Source of the DNA: Cryoendolithus antarcticus
Lineage: Eukaryota; Ascomycota; Dothideomycetes; Cladosporiales; Cladosporiaceae
NCBI GenBank assembly: GCA_002077065.1
Contig: NAJO01000019.1
Coordinates: 372,001 to 436,000 of the forward strand
Direction: 5' to 3'
Length of the DNA: 64,000 bases
Position numbers and translations under genes: made by a program. Shown in pieces: positions 32,876 to 42,980 of the stretch. The notes beneath the pieces were generated by a model that saw only the letters and a program-made list of their open reading frames with translations, did not search any database and was not told where the DNA came from. The stretch's first letter is position 1; every line of letters begins with the position of its first letter.

Positions 32876-34399
32876 ATGGGCCTCATCACCAAGGCAAAAG
32901 GCGCGCCGCGCGAGGGCGGAGGATCAGGCGGTGGAGTCAAGTACATCTGCAACATCTGCAGCAACGACATCACCTCGACCGTGCGCATCCGCTGCTACGA
33001 GAAGCAATGCTCCGACTACGATCTCTGCGTGCCCTGCTTCAGCGCCGGTCGCAGCAACCTGCATCACGATCCTCGCACGCACCGCTTCCAAGTCGTCGAA
33101 CCGCATAGTATCCCGATCTTCGACGAGAGCTGGGGCGCGGACGAGGAGCTGCTGCTGCTAGAGGGACTGGAGCAATATGGCCTGGGTAGCTGGGCAGATG
33201 TCGCCGACCACATCGGTGGCTACAGGGAGAAGGACGAGGTCCGCGACCACTACATCGAGACTTATGTCAACTCCACGCGCTTCCCTCTAGCGGTGCGGGC
33301 GGATCCCTCAGACACAACTCTCAGCGACAGCATCCCGCGTGATGAATTCCAGGCGCGAAAGAAGCGCCGGATAGAAGAGCGCAAGGACGCCATCGCCGCC
33401 GAGACCGTCGCTCCAACCCCAGCCAAACCCTCCTCAGCTTCCGTGCCCTCCTGCCATGAGGTCGCAGGCTTCATGCCCGGGCGTCTAGAATTCGAGACAG
33501 AGTACTTCAACGAAGCCGAAGAAGCAGTGCAGCACATGCAGTTCTCGCCAGACGAAGGCACGAACCCCCTGACAGGCACCATGGACCCCGAGACAGACCT
33601 CAAAATGGTCGTCATGTCCATCTACAACGACCGCCTCACGGCGCGGACAGACCGCAAACGCATGATCCTCTCCCACAACCTGCTAGAGTATCGCAAAAAT
33701 CTCGCCATCGAAAAGAAGCGGACGAAAGACCAACGCGACCTCTTCCACAAATCCAAACCCTTCGCGCGCATAATGAGCCATCCAGACTACCAATCCTTCG
33801 CAGAAGACCTCGAAAAGGAGCAGAACCTCCGCCAAGCGATAACGCAACTCCAAGACTGGCGACGCATGCGATTAGCCACTCTATCGCAAGGGGAGAAATA
33901 CGAGTCCGACAAGGCCAATCGCCACGCGAAACAAGCCAGCGCATTGGGGCAACTTGATCGTCTAGCAAACACTATCCGGTCCTCGAAACAAACCGCTCTT
34001 CTCCCCGAAACCGCACCCGCGGTCGCGAACCTCACAACTTCACCCTCCCTCCCCATCCGCCTCTCTGCACCTCCCGTTGTTCCCCCACCCGAACCCCCCA
34101 CGCCCCGCGCCTCACTCGCTCCCGTCTCAACCATCACGCCCCTGCCCTTGCAAGCCGACAGCGCGCCGGACCTGCAACTCCTCTTACCAGCCGAGCGTGA
34201 CCTGTGCGTAAAGCTGAGACTACAGCCGAAAAGCTACATGGCTATCAAGGACGCGGTGTTCAGGGAGGCTATCAAAGGCGAAGGGAAACTTAAGAAGAAG
34301 CAGGTTCGGGAGCTGGCTAGGGTTGATACTACGAAGGGGGGGAGGGTGTTTGAGTTTATGGTTGAGGAGGGGTGGTTGGGGAATGGGGCGAGGGTTTGA
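32876..34399 (+). CDS. ADA2: SAGA/ADA transcriptional adaptor Ada2
   Basis: Single exon of 507 codons. Domains in order: ZZ-type zinc finger at about residues 22-70 (YICNICSNDITSTVRIRC, CSDYDLCVPCF, then His pairs in HHDPRTH); SANT/Myb-like domain at ~78-128 (WGADEELLLLEGLEQYGLGS); a helical centre (MVVMSIYNDRLTARTDRKRM); Pro-rich linker; C-terminal SWIRM domain at ~425-507 (LLLPAERDLCVKLRLQPKSY). Ada2 partners Gcn5 in SAGA and stimulates histone H3 acetylation at promoters. Length and order match fungal Ada2, and no intron is needed. Confidence 0.95.
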   Translation: MGLITKAKGAPREGGGSGGGVKYICNICSNDITSTVRIRCYEKQCSDYDLCVPCFSAGRSNLHHDPRTHRFQVVEPHSIPIFDESWGADEELLLLEGLEQYGLGSWADVADHIGGYREKDEVRDHYIETYVNSTRFPLAVRADPSDTTLSDSIPRDEFQARKKRRIEERKDAIAAETVAPTPAKPSSASVPSCHEVAGFMPGRLEFETEYFNEAEEAVQHMQFSPDEGTNPLTGTMDPETDLKMVVMSIYNDRLTARTDRKRMILSHNLLEYRKNLAIEKKRTKDQRDLFHKSKPFARIMSHPDYQSFAEDLEKEQNLRQAITQLQDWRRMRLATLSQGEKYESDKANRHAKQASALGQLDRLANTIRSSKQTALLPETAPAVANLTTSPSLPIRLSAPPVVPPPEPPTPRASLAPVSTITPLPLQADSAPDLQLLLPAERDLCVKLRLQPKSYMAIKDAVFREAIKGEGKLKKKQVRELARVDTTKGGRVFEFMVEEGWLGNGARV

Positions 34400-34571
34400 A
34401 CTGGATTGCGGGAACTGGGAGGGGAGGGTGGAAGAAACTTGGGATTAGCGATGGCGTTGGTAGGATTAAGGGTTTATTGGTAGGTAGCTGAGCCGGGTTC
34501 TGAGCCCGTGTCATTTCCGCAAAGCACGTGTTGCAAAGCTGAGATCGGCATCTCGATGCCGGTCATGAAGC

Positions 34572-35257
34572 TCAGTACCATGAGATGACCATATCGCCCA
34601 CCACCGCTGCCGCCGCCCAGTCTCGCTCAATCACCTGCTTCAACCTCCGCACTGAGGTATCGACGCCGTGCTGGCAGTGCTCAAAACCCGGGAACGGCAG
34701 AGGCGGTAAGCCTGTCAAAACCTCCACTCGGTCGATATAGGACACTGCATTGCCTGCAAAGTTCGCAGAGTCCCAGAATCGGACGCCGATGTCAGTTGTG
34801 ATCCTATGTAGCGCTCTGGTGAAGAGGTCGAGAGTGGTATGAGAGAGATGCCGAGTGGAGGGTGGGAGCGGTTAGTGTCGTCAAATTCGCGTCGCAAACT
34901 TTCGAGGCTTGTGAGGATGCTCAACAGGTCCGTGAATTCAATGACAATGGAGCGCAAATGCTGCGGAGACCCTGCGCGTGGCGATGGCGAGGACGAAGTG
35001 AGAGGCAGTGTCTTGAACTGCGTTGACATATGTAAAGGGAGCATGGACACCGGCGCGAGGAAGCTGGACCGCATGAGGCGCATGCTCAGCTTCAGCTCAG
35101 AGGATGCCGCATGGCCGTTCGTCGGAATGGCCGCGAGACTGCGAGCGTGAGTCCAGGCTCGTTGCTCGAGCGGCAGTAGAATCTGCCATGCTGCGGCTAA
35201 GTCGGACATCCCGCTGCTGTCGACTGCCATCCACATCTCAGCGGGAGGGTCGATCAT
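34572..35257 (-). CDS. Unrecognised two-exon protein
   Basis: The frame from ATG 35257 (MIDPPAEMWMAVDSSGMSDL) is helical and open to about 34870. A different frame then carries sequence of strong coding character from about 34815 to the stop at 34572: VRFWDSANFAGNAVSYIDRV, then VEVLTGLPPLPFPGFEHCQH, ending MVISWY. An intron lies between; a CACTAACC branch site and the acceptor TTCACCAG near 34818 are visible, but the donor is not certain (GTTTGC near 34905 does not fit the phase). More 5' coding sequence may exist, since the frame at 35238-35468 (LQERLKTWLKSTVGF) also looks protein-like. Family not recognised. Confidence 0.55.
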
Positions 35258-35400
35258 CTGGGCGTCGTTGGGTGAGAATCATCATTGTAAATGCGAGCTG
35301 CGCGCATTTAAAGGTACATCCCACAGAGGAAAGCTGGAAGCCGACTGTGCTTTTGAGCCAGGTCTTTAGCCGTTCCTGCAGGCCAACAACGTGCAGACTG

Positions 35401-35799
35401 TCAGGTCGATTGTCTAATCTTGTCCGTAGCCTCCAAGCTGTCAGGCAAGATGTACAAGACATCCTCATTCACACCAGTCTCCGCATTGTCGAGCTGCGAG
35501 CGATCCAGATAGTAGCCGGTCATGAGTCCACACCTGCCGCACCGGGCTGCGTAGCGCTTCTCAAAGCCATCGTCAAGTCTTAGGACCGTCGGAACGGAGT
35601 CAACGAGCAGATCTTGGGTGCTGATGGTTGCGAGTGGAGATTTGCCAAAGTCTCCTGGGATTGCAATGAAGGAGTTGTCAAGCTGGCGTTTTGGCATGGT
35701 TTCAATGGGGAGGCGTGTGCCGCCTAGCAGCTGGGAGCAGAGGCAGTGGTATGTCGTAATCTCTGCCCTACCTTCGGGGGTCTGGTCATCGTCCGTCAT
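35401..35799 (-). CDS. STEEP1-like (UPF0428/CXorf56 family) protein
   Basis: Single frame of 132 codons. The family signature is visible: an N-terminal half-site TYHCLCSQLL with CxC, then LPKR-like basic residues (TMPKRQLDNSFIAI), and the core RLDDGFEKRYAARCGRCGLM with a CxxC, followed by GYYLD and a VLYILPDSLEATD C-terminus. Human STEEP1 acts in ER export of STING; fungal members are short and functionally uncharacterised, so no role is claimed here. The two cysteine half-sites could bind one zinc ion. It lies ~140 bp from the start of the next minus-strand gene. Confidence 0.72.
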   Translation of the reverse strand: MTDDDQTPEGRAEITTYHCLCSQLLGGTRLPIETMPKRQLDNSFIAIPGDFGKSPLATISTQDLLVDSVPTVLRLDDGFEKRYAARCGRCGLMTGYYLDRSQLDNAETGVNEDVLYILPDSLEATDKIRQST

Positions 35800-36409
35800 C
35801 GTTGTGTTTGAATAAGTGGTACACCGTGCCTGTTATATGCAAAATAGGGCCTTGATCAATGTCGATGAGGTGAAGTCAGCGCCAAGCCACCGTCGAGACC
35901 TCACCTCCGTTCGAGATTCTGTATCATATCACCTAGACCATCATGCAGGCCATTCAATTCTTCTCCGGAAGAGCATGAGCGTATCGAAGAGATGCCTCCC
36001 GAATCGTACAGAGACGCCCCTTCTATCAGAGATATCGTACAGAACGCGCTACTAGGATGGACTGAGCCACAGCCACGCACCTGCAGCTACCGCATGCGGC
36101 CTTTGCAGGGCATATACTTGTACCTTGAGCGTAGCAGGCCGACATAGACACGAAGTGCTGCCGTGGAAAAGCGACACTGGCTGCAATTGAGGACCTGATC
36201 GGCCACCGAGGGACAAATGGAACTCTCTCGAGGCAATGCCCCGCACGCACATACAGGGTAGCCAGACGTCATGGTCTAGAGTCTCGGATATGCGCAGCAT
36301 TAATCTCCTTAAGACAGAGGTATGTGAAAACGATCTTGAAGTCAGACTGAGAATTCTTCAATCCTCTACTCGTTGTCGTCCTCGCTCATTTGTTTCACCT
36401 CAATCGATC
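35800..36409. other. Intergenic, divergent STEEP1-like and GST genes
   Basis: About 600 bp that must hold the promoters of both neighbours. Short frames only. No clear motif beyond mild pyrimidine richness just before the GST start. Confidence 0.45.
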
Positions 36410-37110
36410 ATGGCTCCTCAGATCACTCTCTACTTCCTACAGGCATCCCGATGTATCCGCTCAGCGTGGCTGCTAGAAGAACTCGGTCTAGACTACACCG
36501 TCAAGTTCGCCCCGCGAGAGAACGGCGCAGCACCACCAGTATTCAAAAAGGAAGCGGGCGGCCTCGGAAAGTTTCCAATGCTCACTGACGGTGATCTAAC
36601 ATTAGCTGAAAGTGGCAACATCGCTGAGTATGTATAACCCCGCGATCTCATTCGCAACACACTGTACTGAGACACATTAGATACCTCTGCGACACCTACG
36701 ACACCTCTCGCCGTTTCCTTCCTGATCTCGGCAATCCAAAACGCTACGCAGTCCTGCAATGGGTTCACGCCTCAGAAGCCACATTTGCGCTCCACGGCCT
36801 CGCAATCCTCTACGCCCGCTGGAACCAAAAGTCCGGCAACGTCGAAGAAACCGAAGCCGGGTTGTCCAAGAACGTGATCAAGGATCTCGAGTACTTCGAA
36901 GCCGAGCTCACGAAGTCTAGCGGCAAGTTCCTCTTTGGGGATGAGGTTACGGCTGCTGATATCAGCATGCATTTCTCGCTTGTGTTCATTCTGGCGAGGG
37001 AGCTGGGAACGAAGGGGCGGAAGTTTGAGAGGACTGAGAAGTATATCAAGGATTGTGAGGCAACGGAGAGCTATCGTAAGGCGGTGCAGAAGTCGGGGCA
37101 TCAACTGTAA
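36410..37110 (+). CDS. Glutathione S-transferase
   Basis: Two exons (36410-36627, 36681-37110) with a 53-nt intron (GTATGT donor, TAG acceptor) give 215 codons plus stop. The N-terminal thioredoxin-like half is clear: ITLYFLQASRCIRSAWLLEE, GKFPMLTDGDLTLAESGNIA with the cis-Pro and the Glu-Ser pair that binds the glutathione gamma-glutamyl group. The C-terminal half is all-helical with FLFGDEVTAADISMHFSLVF, the usual N-capping box region. The active residue is probably Ser in QASRCIRS. It resembles yeast Gtt1-type enzymes. Likely role is cytosolic conjugation or peroxide detoxification; no substrate can be read from the sequence. Confidence 0.92.
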
Positions 37111-37197
37111 GGCAGTCATCGCGCTGTGATGTAAAGAGCCGCCACTATACGTAGGTGTCTTGCAGGCAACTTGGCCTCGATCCACCTTGTCATTCAC

Positions 37198-38277
37198 TCA
37201 GAATTGAATCACGGGAACGACACGTCCGAGTCTCAAGTCTGGGGGTGGGCGCGCTGGTCTCAGAGCATTTGCCCGCTGTCGAGCAATTCTGGTACTCCGG
37301 CGTTCTCCATTTTGGCCACGCACACGTCGATCGAATTCGCCCCGCCGGACCCAAGCATGATTGTCATCAACGTGGACGCCGCTGCAAGCAGTGCACAACG
37401 CCACCGGACTGCCACTTGGGGCGGGGCTGTTTGACGAAGCGCTAAAGGGCTGAAATATTTGGGACATATTCTCCCCGCAGCGGCAAGCATTCTGCATCTG
37501 GACATGATTCGTGCGCCGGATGCCGAGAGTAGTGCAATTGGGTGTTTGCCAGGCTTGGCCGTTGCGTCTGTACAGGTGAGATAGCCAACCACCTGGTCCA
37601 GCATTCGCATCGCTGGCGTCTTCAATTTCAATGTATAGCTCTTCCCTGTGAGTGAGGCATAGTGTTCCTGATGCTTGCTGTATTCGTCGCACGCAGGTAC
37701 AGGTGAGGGCGGCTGTGGCCGGGCGTTGGTTCTCAAGTATTCTGCGATCCCAGTAAGCCCTGATCTCCATGCGAGTGCATTTGCGGCAAAGATGACCACG
37801 GTCGTGTGCCCCTGTCAGATCAGCGCGCCACAGCAAGCCAACCAGGGTGCCCGGTGGATAGGTCCTGCTATTCGCATGACGAGTCCCGAGTGTAAACATC
37901 CTTCGACCCTTAACATCGCATGAATTGCAAGTCTGGAAAGGGCGTTTCACAAGGCTGTCGAGAGCTGTGTGGCCTGCATCTCCTCTTATCCTGCACGGCT
38001 TGCCATCTGCGACGCAAGCAGGGAATGGCATCCCGTAAGCTGCGGCATTGAAGTGAAAGGCCCTCCTGAGCCGCTCGGCATTGAAGCGGTCGTAACATTC
38101 GTCGTCCTCGCTCTCGGTGTCGGTGTCTTCAGGGTCGGTCTCTTCGGCGTCGCTACTACCGCCACTACCGTCACTACCGCCGCTCTCGTTGGCACCAACT
38201 ACACCATCGTTTCCATCGCCTCCTCCGCCGCTGCTACTGCTGGCGGTCGTGGTATAAGTGTCATCGGAGTCACTCAT
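37198..38277 (-). CDS. Cysteine-rich protein of unknown function
   Basis: Single frame of 359 codons. The first ~60 residues are low-complexity Ser/Gly/Asp/Glu. The rest contains many paired cysteines: CVADGKPC, FQTCNSCDVKGRRM, LCRKCTRM, TCTCVRRI, NACRCGENM, LCTACSG. This suggests several structural zinc sites, though no classical finger order is visible. A basic C-terminus follows (RRSTRIARQR). No signal peptide or membrane segment. I recognise no family. Its CxxC-rich style recalls the local family at 23-26 kb, but there is no residue-level similarity I can defend. Confidence 0.72.
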   Translation of the reverse strand: MSDSDDTYTTTASSSSGGGGDGNDGVVGANESGGSDGSGGSSDAEETDPEDTDTESEDDECYDRFNAERLRRAFHFNAAAYGMPFPACVADGKPCRIRGDAGHTALDSLVKRPFQTCNSCDVKGRRMFTLGTRHANSRTYPPGTLVGLLWRADLTGAHDRGHLCRKCTRMEIRAYWDRRILENQRPATAALTCTCVRRIQQASGTLCLTHREELYIEIEDASDANAGPGGWLSHLYRRNGQAWQTPNCTTLGIRRTNHVQMQNACRCGENMSQIFQPFSASSNSPAPSGSPVALCTACSGVHVDDNHAWVRRGEFDRRVRGQNGERRSTRIARQRANALRPARPPPDLRLGRVVPVIQF

Positions 38278-38772
38278 GGTGTCGCGTCCTGATTTGTGTA
38301 CATGACGTGAGCCTTGAGATCTTCAATGTACCGACGACGCATGTCCACCGACGAGTACCTGGCTTGGCCATTGTTATCCAAAGTCCATATCCGGTGGTTG
38401 TTCTTTGTTCCCGAGCCGCGAGTCACCACCGAATGTTGTTGAATCCATTGTCTCGATGCTCCCCTTCACACTGACGGATCGAGATCCAAGTGTGCATTGT
38501 AAACAGACATCTAGGCTGGCAGGCTAGGAATTGTGTTGCAGTCACGTGATGCCATGCCGTGATTTGCTCGGCGCTCTCCGAGTTTCTGGCAGGCGGCCAT
38601 GCATGCTGCGGTCCACCAGAGATTACGCACGCCGAGCGACAGCGGTGAGTGTGAGCGCTGAGGTGGGTCAGAGCTGTCTCAGTGCGCTTGAGTGTCCACA
38701 GTGTCCAAGTTCGCTTTCATGCGGGATGGTTCATGGCGGTCGTGCATGCGACATAGTACTGCTGCAACCTCG
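38278..38772. other. Intergenic
   Basis: Upstream of the cysteine-rich gene and downstream of the gamma-glutamylcyclotransferase-like gene. No supported feature. Confidence 0.45.
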
Positions 38773-39363
38773 TCACTCCTCTTCGAACTCCAGAGCCTGT
38801 CGTCTCGCAAGTTCTTCCACCTCCTGACTCGCAACTGCAGGTATGAACTTCCTCATCACCTTGTCAACGTAAGCCCGCGGCACGCCCTCTTTGAGCGCAT
38901 CCGCGATACCCATGTTCATGCGGTAGATGTACTCGTGCTTCGGCTTGTCTGCTCGAGTCTGATTGCGATTGATGTACACCAACATCTCGGTCTTTTCGGG
39001 CGTCAGACTAATGTTGGCGCCATGCTTGCCAGCGGGCCAATAGTCACACGGGAGCATCTCCTTCGTGTACGCAACGGGCACGCCTTCATTGCGGTCGAGA
39101 TTCTTTTCGTCCTTCGGCTTGAGAGTGTACACCAGTCCCCAGACTTCATGCTCGTATGCCACAGGCTTCACGTCGGTAGTGTTGACCTCCACTACGTTAG
39201 CGTAGCCTCGCTCGTTGATGATCCATTGGAAGTTGTTGAGGCGTGCCACTCCAAGGTACTGAGACGTAGGACATCGCTGCACCATCTGGTGCTGCCAGAG
39301 ATTGCTGCCGTAGCCAAAGTAGACCGTGGCGCTCTTGCTAGTAGAGGTAGATGAGGGAGCCAT
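38773..39363 (-). CDS. Gamma-glutamylcyclotransferase-like protein
   Basis: Frame of 196 codons from ATG 39363 (MAPSSTSTSKSATVYFGYGS); the frame remains open to 39447, which would add 28 residues. The fold signature is present: YFGYGSNLW near the N-terminus (substrate-binding loop), LNNFQWIINERGYANVV, and a Glu-containing segment LDRNEGVPVAYTKEML where the catalytic acid is expected. Family members release 5-oxoproline from gamma-glutamyl peptides such as glutathione breakdown products; in fungi many are uncharacterised. Expected location cytosol. Confidence 0.82.
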   Translation of the reverse strand: MAPSSTSTSKSATVYFGYGSNLWQHQMVQRCPTSQYLGVARLNNFQWIINERGYANVVEVNTTDVKPVAYEHEVWGLVYTLKPKDEKNLDRNEGVPVAYTKEMLPCDYWPAGKHGANISLTPEKTEMLVYINRNQTRADKPKHEYIYRMNMGIADALKEGVPRAYVDKVMRKFIPAVASQEVEELARRQALEFEEE

Positions 39364-39789
39364 GGTGGGCGACAGCGAGAGAAGGAACTGGGAGAAGTTG
39401 GGCAACTTCATCATACAAGTTCCTCTGTAGTGATTGAGAACGGACAAGATGTGTCTGGTGCTGCACTACTCACTTGGGCTTGATTGTCTTCTAGTGTGTA
39501 GAGAAGGAGTGCTGAGCATCGCCATGTTGTTCATTGGATCATCACGAAGCGAGATCGACGTGGAGTCTTGGCGGGAAAGGCCGTTCGTGAACGACATGGA
39601 CCCAGGGACATTCGGTCCAGTCTCTTTGCCATCAGACATTCGTGCACCGCGACTTCGCATCGACGACGTCTCGCTGATCTCAGATGTAACGTAAATCTCT
39701 CTGTTTCTTTGCCCTACTAAGTCATCGAAATTGACGAGCGCCACGGTGATCAGAGTCCCGCCTGCAGTGAATCACAAGTCCGCAGTACC

Positions 39790-40759
39790 ATGGCGTCCGC
39801 AGGACGAGCAGTAACTCTGCTCGGAGCGGGCACGCAGGGCCGCCGACTCGCGTTCATGGTCGGTATGAGCCCATGGTCTCTGCACAATGTCCTACTGACG
39901 ACCGTAGTGGAGTCGCCAAGGCCGGCCAGTACATCTCGTAGACAAAGACCAAAACCAGCTCGACCGAGCCTACGAAGAGATACAGAAGTATCAATCGACA
40001 TGGACTGAGCAGAAGCCCTCGAAATGGGGCGAAGTGCGGACTCTACCAGCAGAGTCACTTGAGGACGCAGTGTCGGACTCTTGGCTGGTGCTCGAAGTAC
40101 GCTCCCGAGGGGCCCGAGTGGAGCCCACAGCAAGCTGATCGCCACAGTGCGTCCCAGAAAAGCTGGCCCTAAAGCGCGAGACGATACAGAAGATGCACGA
40201 CGTCTCTAGCCCTTCCACAGTAATTGCATCGAATTCAAGTAGCTACACGATAGACGAGATCATCCAGGGCCTAGATCTCAAGAACACGTCCCGATGCGTG
40301 AGCCTGCACTCCTACTGGCCACCCGAGACGTCTGCCATCGAAGTGATGGGAACGCCCGAAACGCCTTCGCACATCATCGATAAGCTGATGTCTGAGTGCT
40401 CTGCTCACGGTTTCTCGCCCTTCCACGTTCGGAAGTCATCAACTGGCTACATTTACAACCGCATTTGGGCTGCCATCAAGCGAGAGACGCTACTCACTCT
40501 CTCCGAGGGAGTTGCCACGCCCGCGGAGATTGACGGGATCTTCAAAGACGTGCTTAAGACGCCCAAGGGTCCTTGCGAGCAAATGGACGTTGTGGGGTTG
40601 GATGTCGTACGAGACATCGAGAAACATTATGCCGACGTTCGCGATGGCGTGCCTACCGAGCCACGACGACTACTTGACCGTTATATCGCTGAGAAGAAGC
40701 TGGGCGTGAAGAGTGAAAGTGGGTTCTATGAATGGAAAGATGGCCGAAGGGTATCGTAG
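39790..40759 (+). CDS. 3-hydroxyacyl-CoA dehydrogenase-like enzyme
   Basis: Three exons (39790-39858, 39908-40096, 40148-40759) give 289 codons plus stop. The Rossmann start is VTLLGAGTQGRRLAFM. Exon 2 ends at SWLVLE and exon 3 opens CVPEKLALKRETIQK, the usual continuation. The catalytic-domain hallmarks are IASNSSSY, CVSLHSYWPPE where the catalytic His would sit, and FHVRKSSTGYIYNRIWAAIK. The C-terminal domain has GPCEQMDVVGLDVVRDIEKH. The enzyme should oxidise a 3-hydroxyacyl or related hydroxy-acid substrate with NAD+. The first donor (GTCGGT) is atypical, and the next frame-compatible donor does not work, so I keep it. Confidence 0.87.
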
Positions 40760-40806
40760 TAAGTCCAGCTTTTCAATCACAATCCGGAATGTGGAATGCA
40801 AGCTCT

Positions 40807-41843
40807 CTATGAAGTTGCACCTGAAGCCGCCGGTTTCGCATACCCAGCAAAAGATCCAGTCTCCTCAAGTAGCAGTTGCAGTTCCTCCACCTCAAATGCC
40901 TCACGAATACCTTTTTCTCTGGGCGACCAGCCCAGCTCGCGCACGCGATTGGCTCGACTCCGCGAGTTCGAGCCTACCACGACGGCTGAGTAAGGTCCGA
41001 ACACATCGACATACTCCTGCCTCGGAATCTCCTTCGCTGAGGCAGCATCAACTTTGCAAGCTGAGTGAAGGTCCTTGCCGATCATGCCTGCTACGTCACC
41101 CCAGGAGATCTCCTCCCCGTTCTCGCAGAAGAAGTAGGGAGACCCTGTGGTGGCGCTGTCTGGCGCAGACTCTGCCCAATGCAGTATCATGAGGTAGGCG
41201 CGAGCAAGATCGGCAACATGCACCGTAGACCATACTGCTTCGCCTTGCCCGATGTGACCGGCATACTTGTGCTTCAGGGCGAAGCGGGTCAGTGCAGGCA
41301 CCTGGATCGAAAGTTTGCTATTCTTCTTGACCACGCCGTATATAAGCGGCGGCAGAACGTGCACAGCAGCGCCTTAGTTCCGAACTCAGCTCTGGCCTTG
41401 AGAATTTCGAGATCGAGAAGGCGATGTGAGGCGGAGTCCGGTAGTGCGTCGAGCTGCTCTGGCTTGTCGTCGTGATAGACTGTATCTGACTTGAACGCCG
41501 ATTGGGAGTCATCGCTCAGAAATGACGTGCCGCTTGTGTGGATGTAGATCGTCTTCTGATCCTGTCACGACCTTTGGCGAATATCCTCAATTACTGCCTT
41601 GACTAATGGCATATCGTCAGCCGTTGCCGTGTGGATGACAATGTCGCTGGAGGCAGTGGTTTCGCAAATGATCTTGTGGTCTTCGAGCGTGCCGAGCACT
41701 GGCTTCACTCGCGACTCCGAGAGCTCTTCGGCAGCTTCCTATCGACGCACCAGTACTGTGACATCGTAGTCATCGCTGAGAAGATTATCGAGGACTGTGA
41801 GACCGATGTACCCTGGTCCGATCAAGAAGACCTTCTTCGACAT
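40807..41843 (-). pseudogene. NAD-dependent epimerase/reductase pseudogene
   Basis: Minus strand, ATG 41843. The Rossmann start VFLIGPGYIGLTVLDNLL is clear, but the frame meets TAG at 41741-41739 (after DVTVLVRR) and TGA at 41567-41565 (after DIRQRS). Homologous sequence continues on both sides (SSDIVIHTATADDMPLVKAV, TIYIHTSGTSFLSDDSQS). A frame change near 41365 separates LEILKARAEFGTKALL from the remaining 185 codons (LPPLIYGVVKKNSK ... GEAVWSTVHVADLARAYLMI), which run to 40807. No GT-AG introns remove the stops. Apart from these three lesions the sequence is well preserved, so inactivation looks recent. It resembles fungal NAD-dependent epimerase/dehydratase-type proteins acting on small molecules. 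Confidence 0.82.
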
Positions 41844-42070
41844 GACCGCAACTCTTGGTCGCGCGGTGCCTGGAGTCAAGGCTCTGATACAGAATACTTC
41901 ATTTGACCAGATAATCTCATGATCTTATGATCTGAGGATTTCAGGACTCGCAACGAGCGCTAGGTGTAGCAGTGACTTGCGCTCTTGAGGAGGCGGCATG
42001 TATGTACAGTACACTACCGAACTGCTGGTCCGGCTCCGAGCCCCCCCACATTGAACTCACCCCGCATAAT

Positions 42071-42100
42071 GAGCTAGAGGGAGCTGGAGGGAGCTGAAGG
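42071..42100. repeat. Three-copy 10-bp tandem repeat
   Basis: Three consecutive decamers of the form GAGCT(A/G)(A/G)AGG: gagctagagg, gagctggagg, gagctgaagg. Probably replication slippage in non-coding DNA. Confidence 0.7.
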
Positions 42101-42518
42101 GACAGCACAGTACATGTGGCTTGAGTGCGAACGGTAAGGTATATCCACGCACCTGCGTGGCCGTGGCGGTGCGTTTTCGCACTGGTACGCAAGCTCAGTC
42201 TGAATCTCCATATAACTCACCGATCGCTGACAGATTCGTAGCCACCGCGTGATCTACATTTGATCTAATGCACTTGGCGCAGTAGCCAGACCAATGACAA
42301 TGCCTCTCACAGTCTCGATCGCTGCTTCGGTCGGCGTCCCTACCTACTGCCACAGGTCCAGCTACGCTTACTGCGAGGCCAAGGAACAGCGACATTTTAA
42401 CGACAGTTGTACGCGTGAGAATCAAGTAGCTCTCCGCGTGTCGGCTTCACTATAGAGCCCCGTGCACAACGCGCAGTCACAGTAGCGGCCTGTAGATCGT
42501 TAAAGTTCGCGAAACGAG

Positions 42519-42551
42519 ATGCACGAGACATGGATGCACGAGATGCACGAG
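42519..42551. repeat. Three copies of ATGCACGAG
   Basis: The 9-mer atgcacgag occurs at 42519-42527, 42534-42542 and 42543-42551, the last two adjacent. Simple direct repeat; no protein frame uses it. Confidence 0.7.
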
Positions 42552-42980
42552 ATGAAGTGAGACAAGGTTAAGGGGTTCGCTTCCTCCGTGCGTTGACTCG
42601 ATCACGAATCAGCAGTCTCCAGCACAGACAAAGAGTTGCGTTCCCTTGACCAGACCACAATTGCTGACTGCTTCCATCATGTTGTGTCCGCGCTGATTAG
42701 GTCTTCATAGCGGAATGGGCGCGCACGAAAGACAGCTCTCTCTGGTCACCGCTCAAAAGGATGGCGCAAATCGCAGCCGAAAGTCTAGCTACATGCTCCC
42801 CGCACGCATCTCACTTCGATCTAGATGAGCTTGCCCTTGCATACCTCCTTATTCTGCAGTGACTTGCGGCATGTTTCCGCAAGTAGGCTCGACTATGCGC
42901 AGATGACTGCGTATATGAGGTAGACCATCTCCACTTTTTCGGTATCTATTGTAAGAGTCGACGATTCCTTTGTTTCCAGG

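Larger units (their letters stand above)
41844..42980. other. Intergenic with short tandem repeats
   Basis: About 1.1 kb between the epimerase pseudogene and the GMC oxidoreductase. Frames are short. Two small tandem repeats (listed separately) and no mobile-element signature. Confidence 0.5.

Noticed and set aside
23225..32876. Functional link between the bromodomain family and the nearby SAGA subunit ADA2
   Set aside because: Proximity alone is weak evidence in fungal genomes; no shared promoter or fusion supports it.
42071..42551. Short tandem repeats as a CRISPR array or satellite
   Set aside because: Only three copies each, no spacers of regular length, eukaryotic context.
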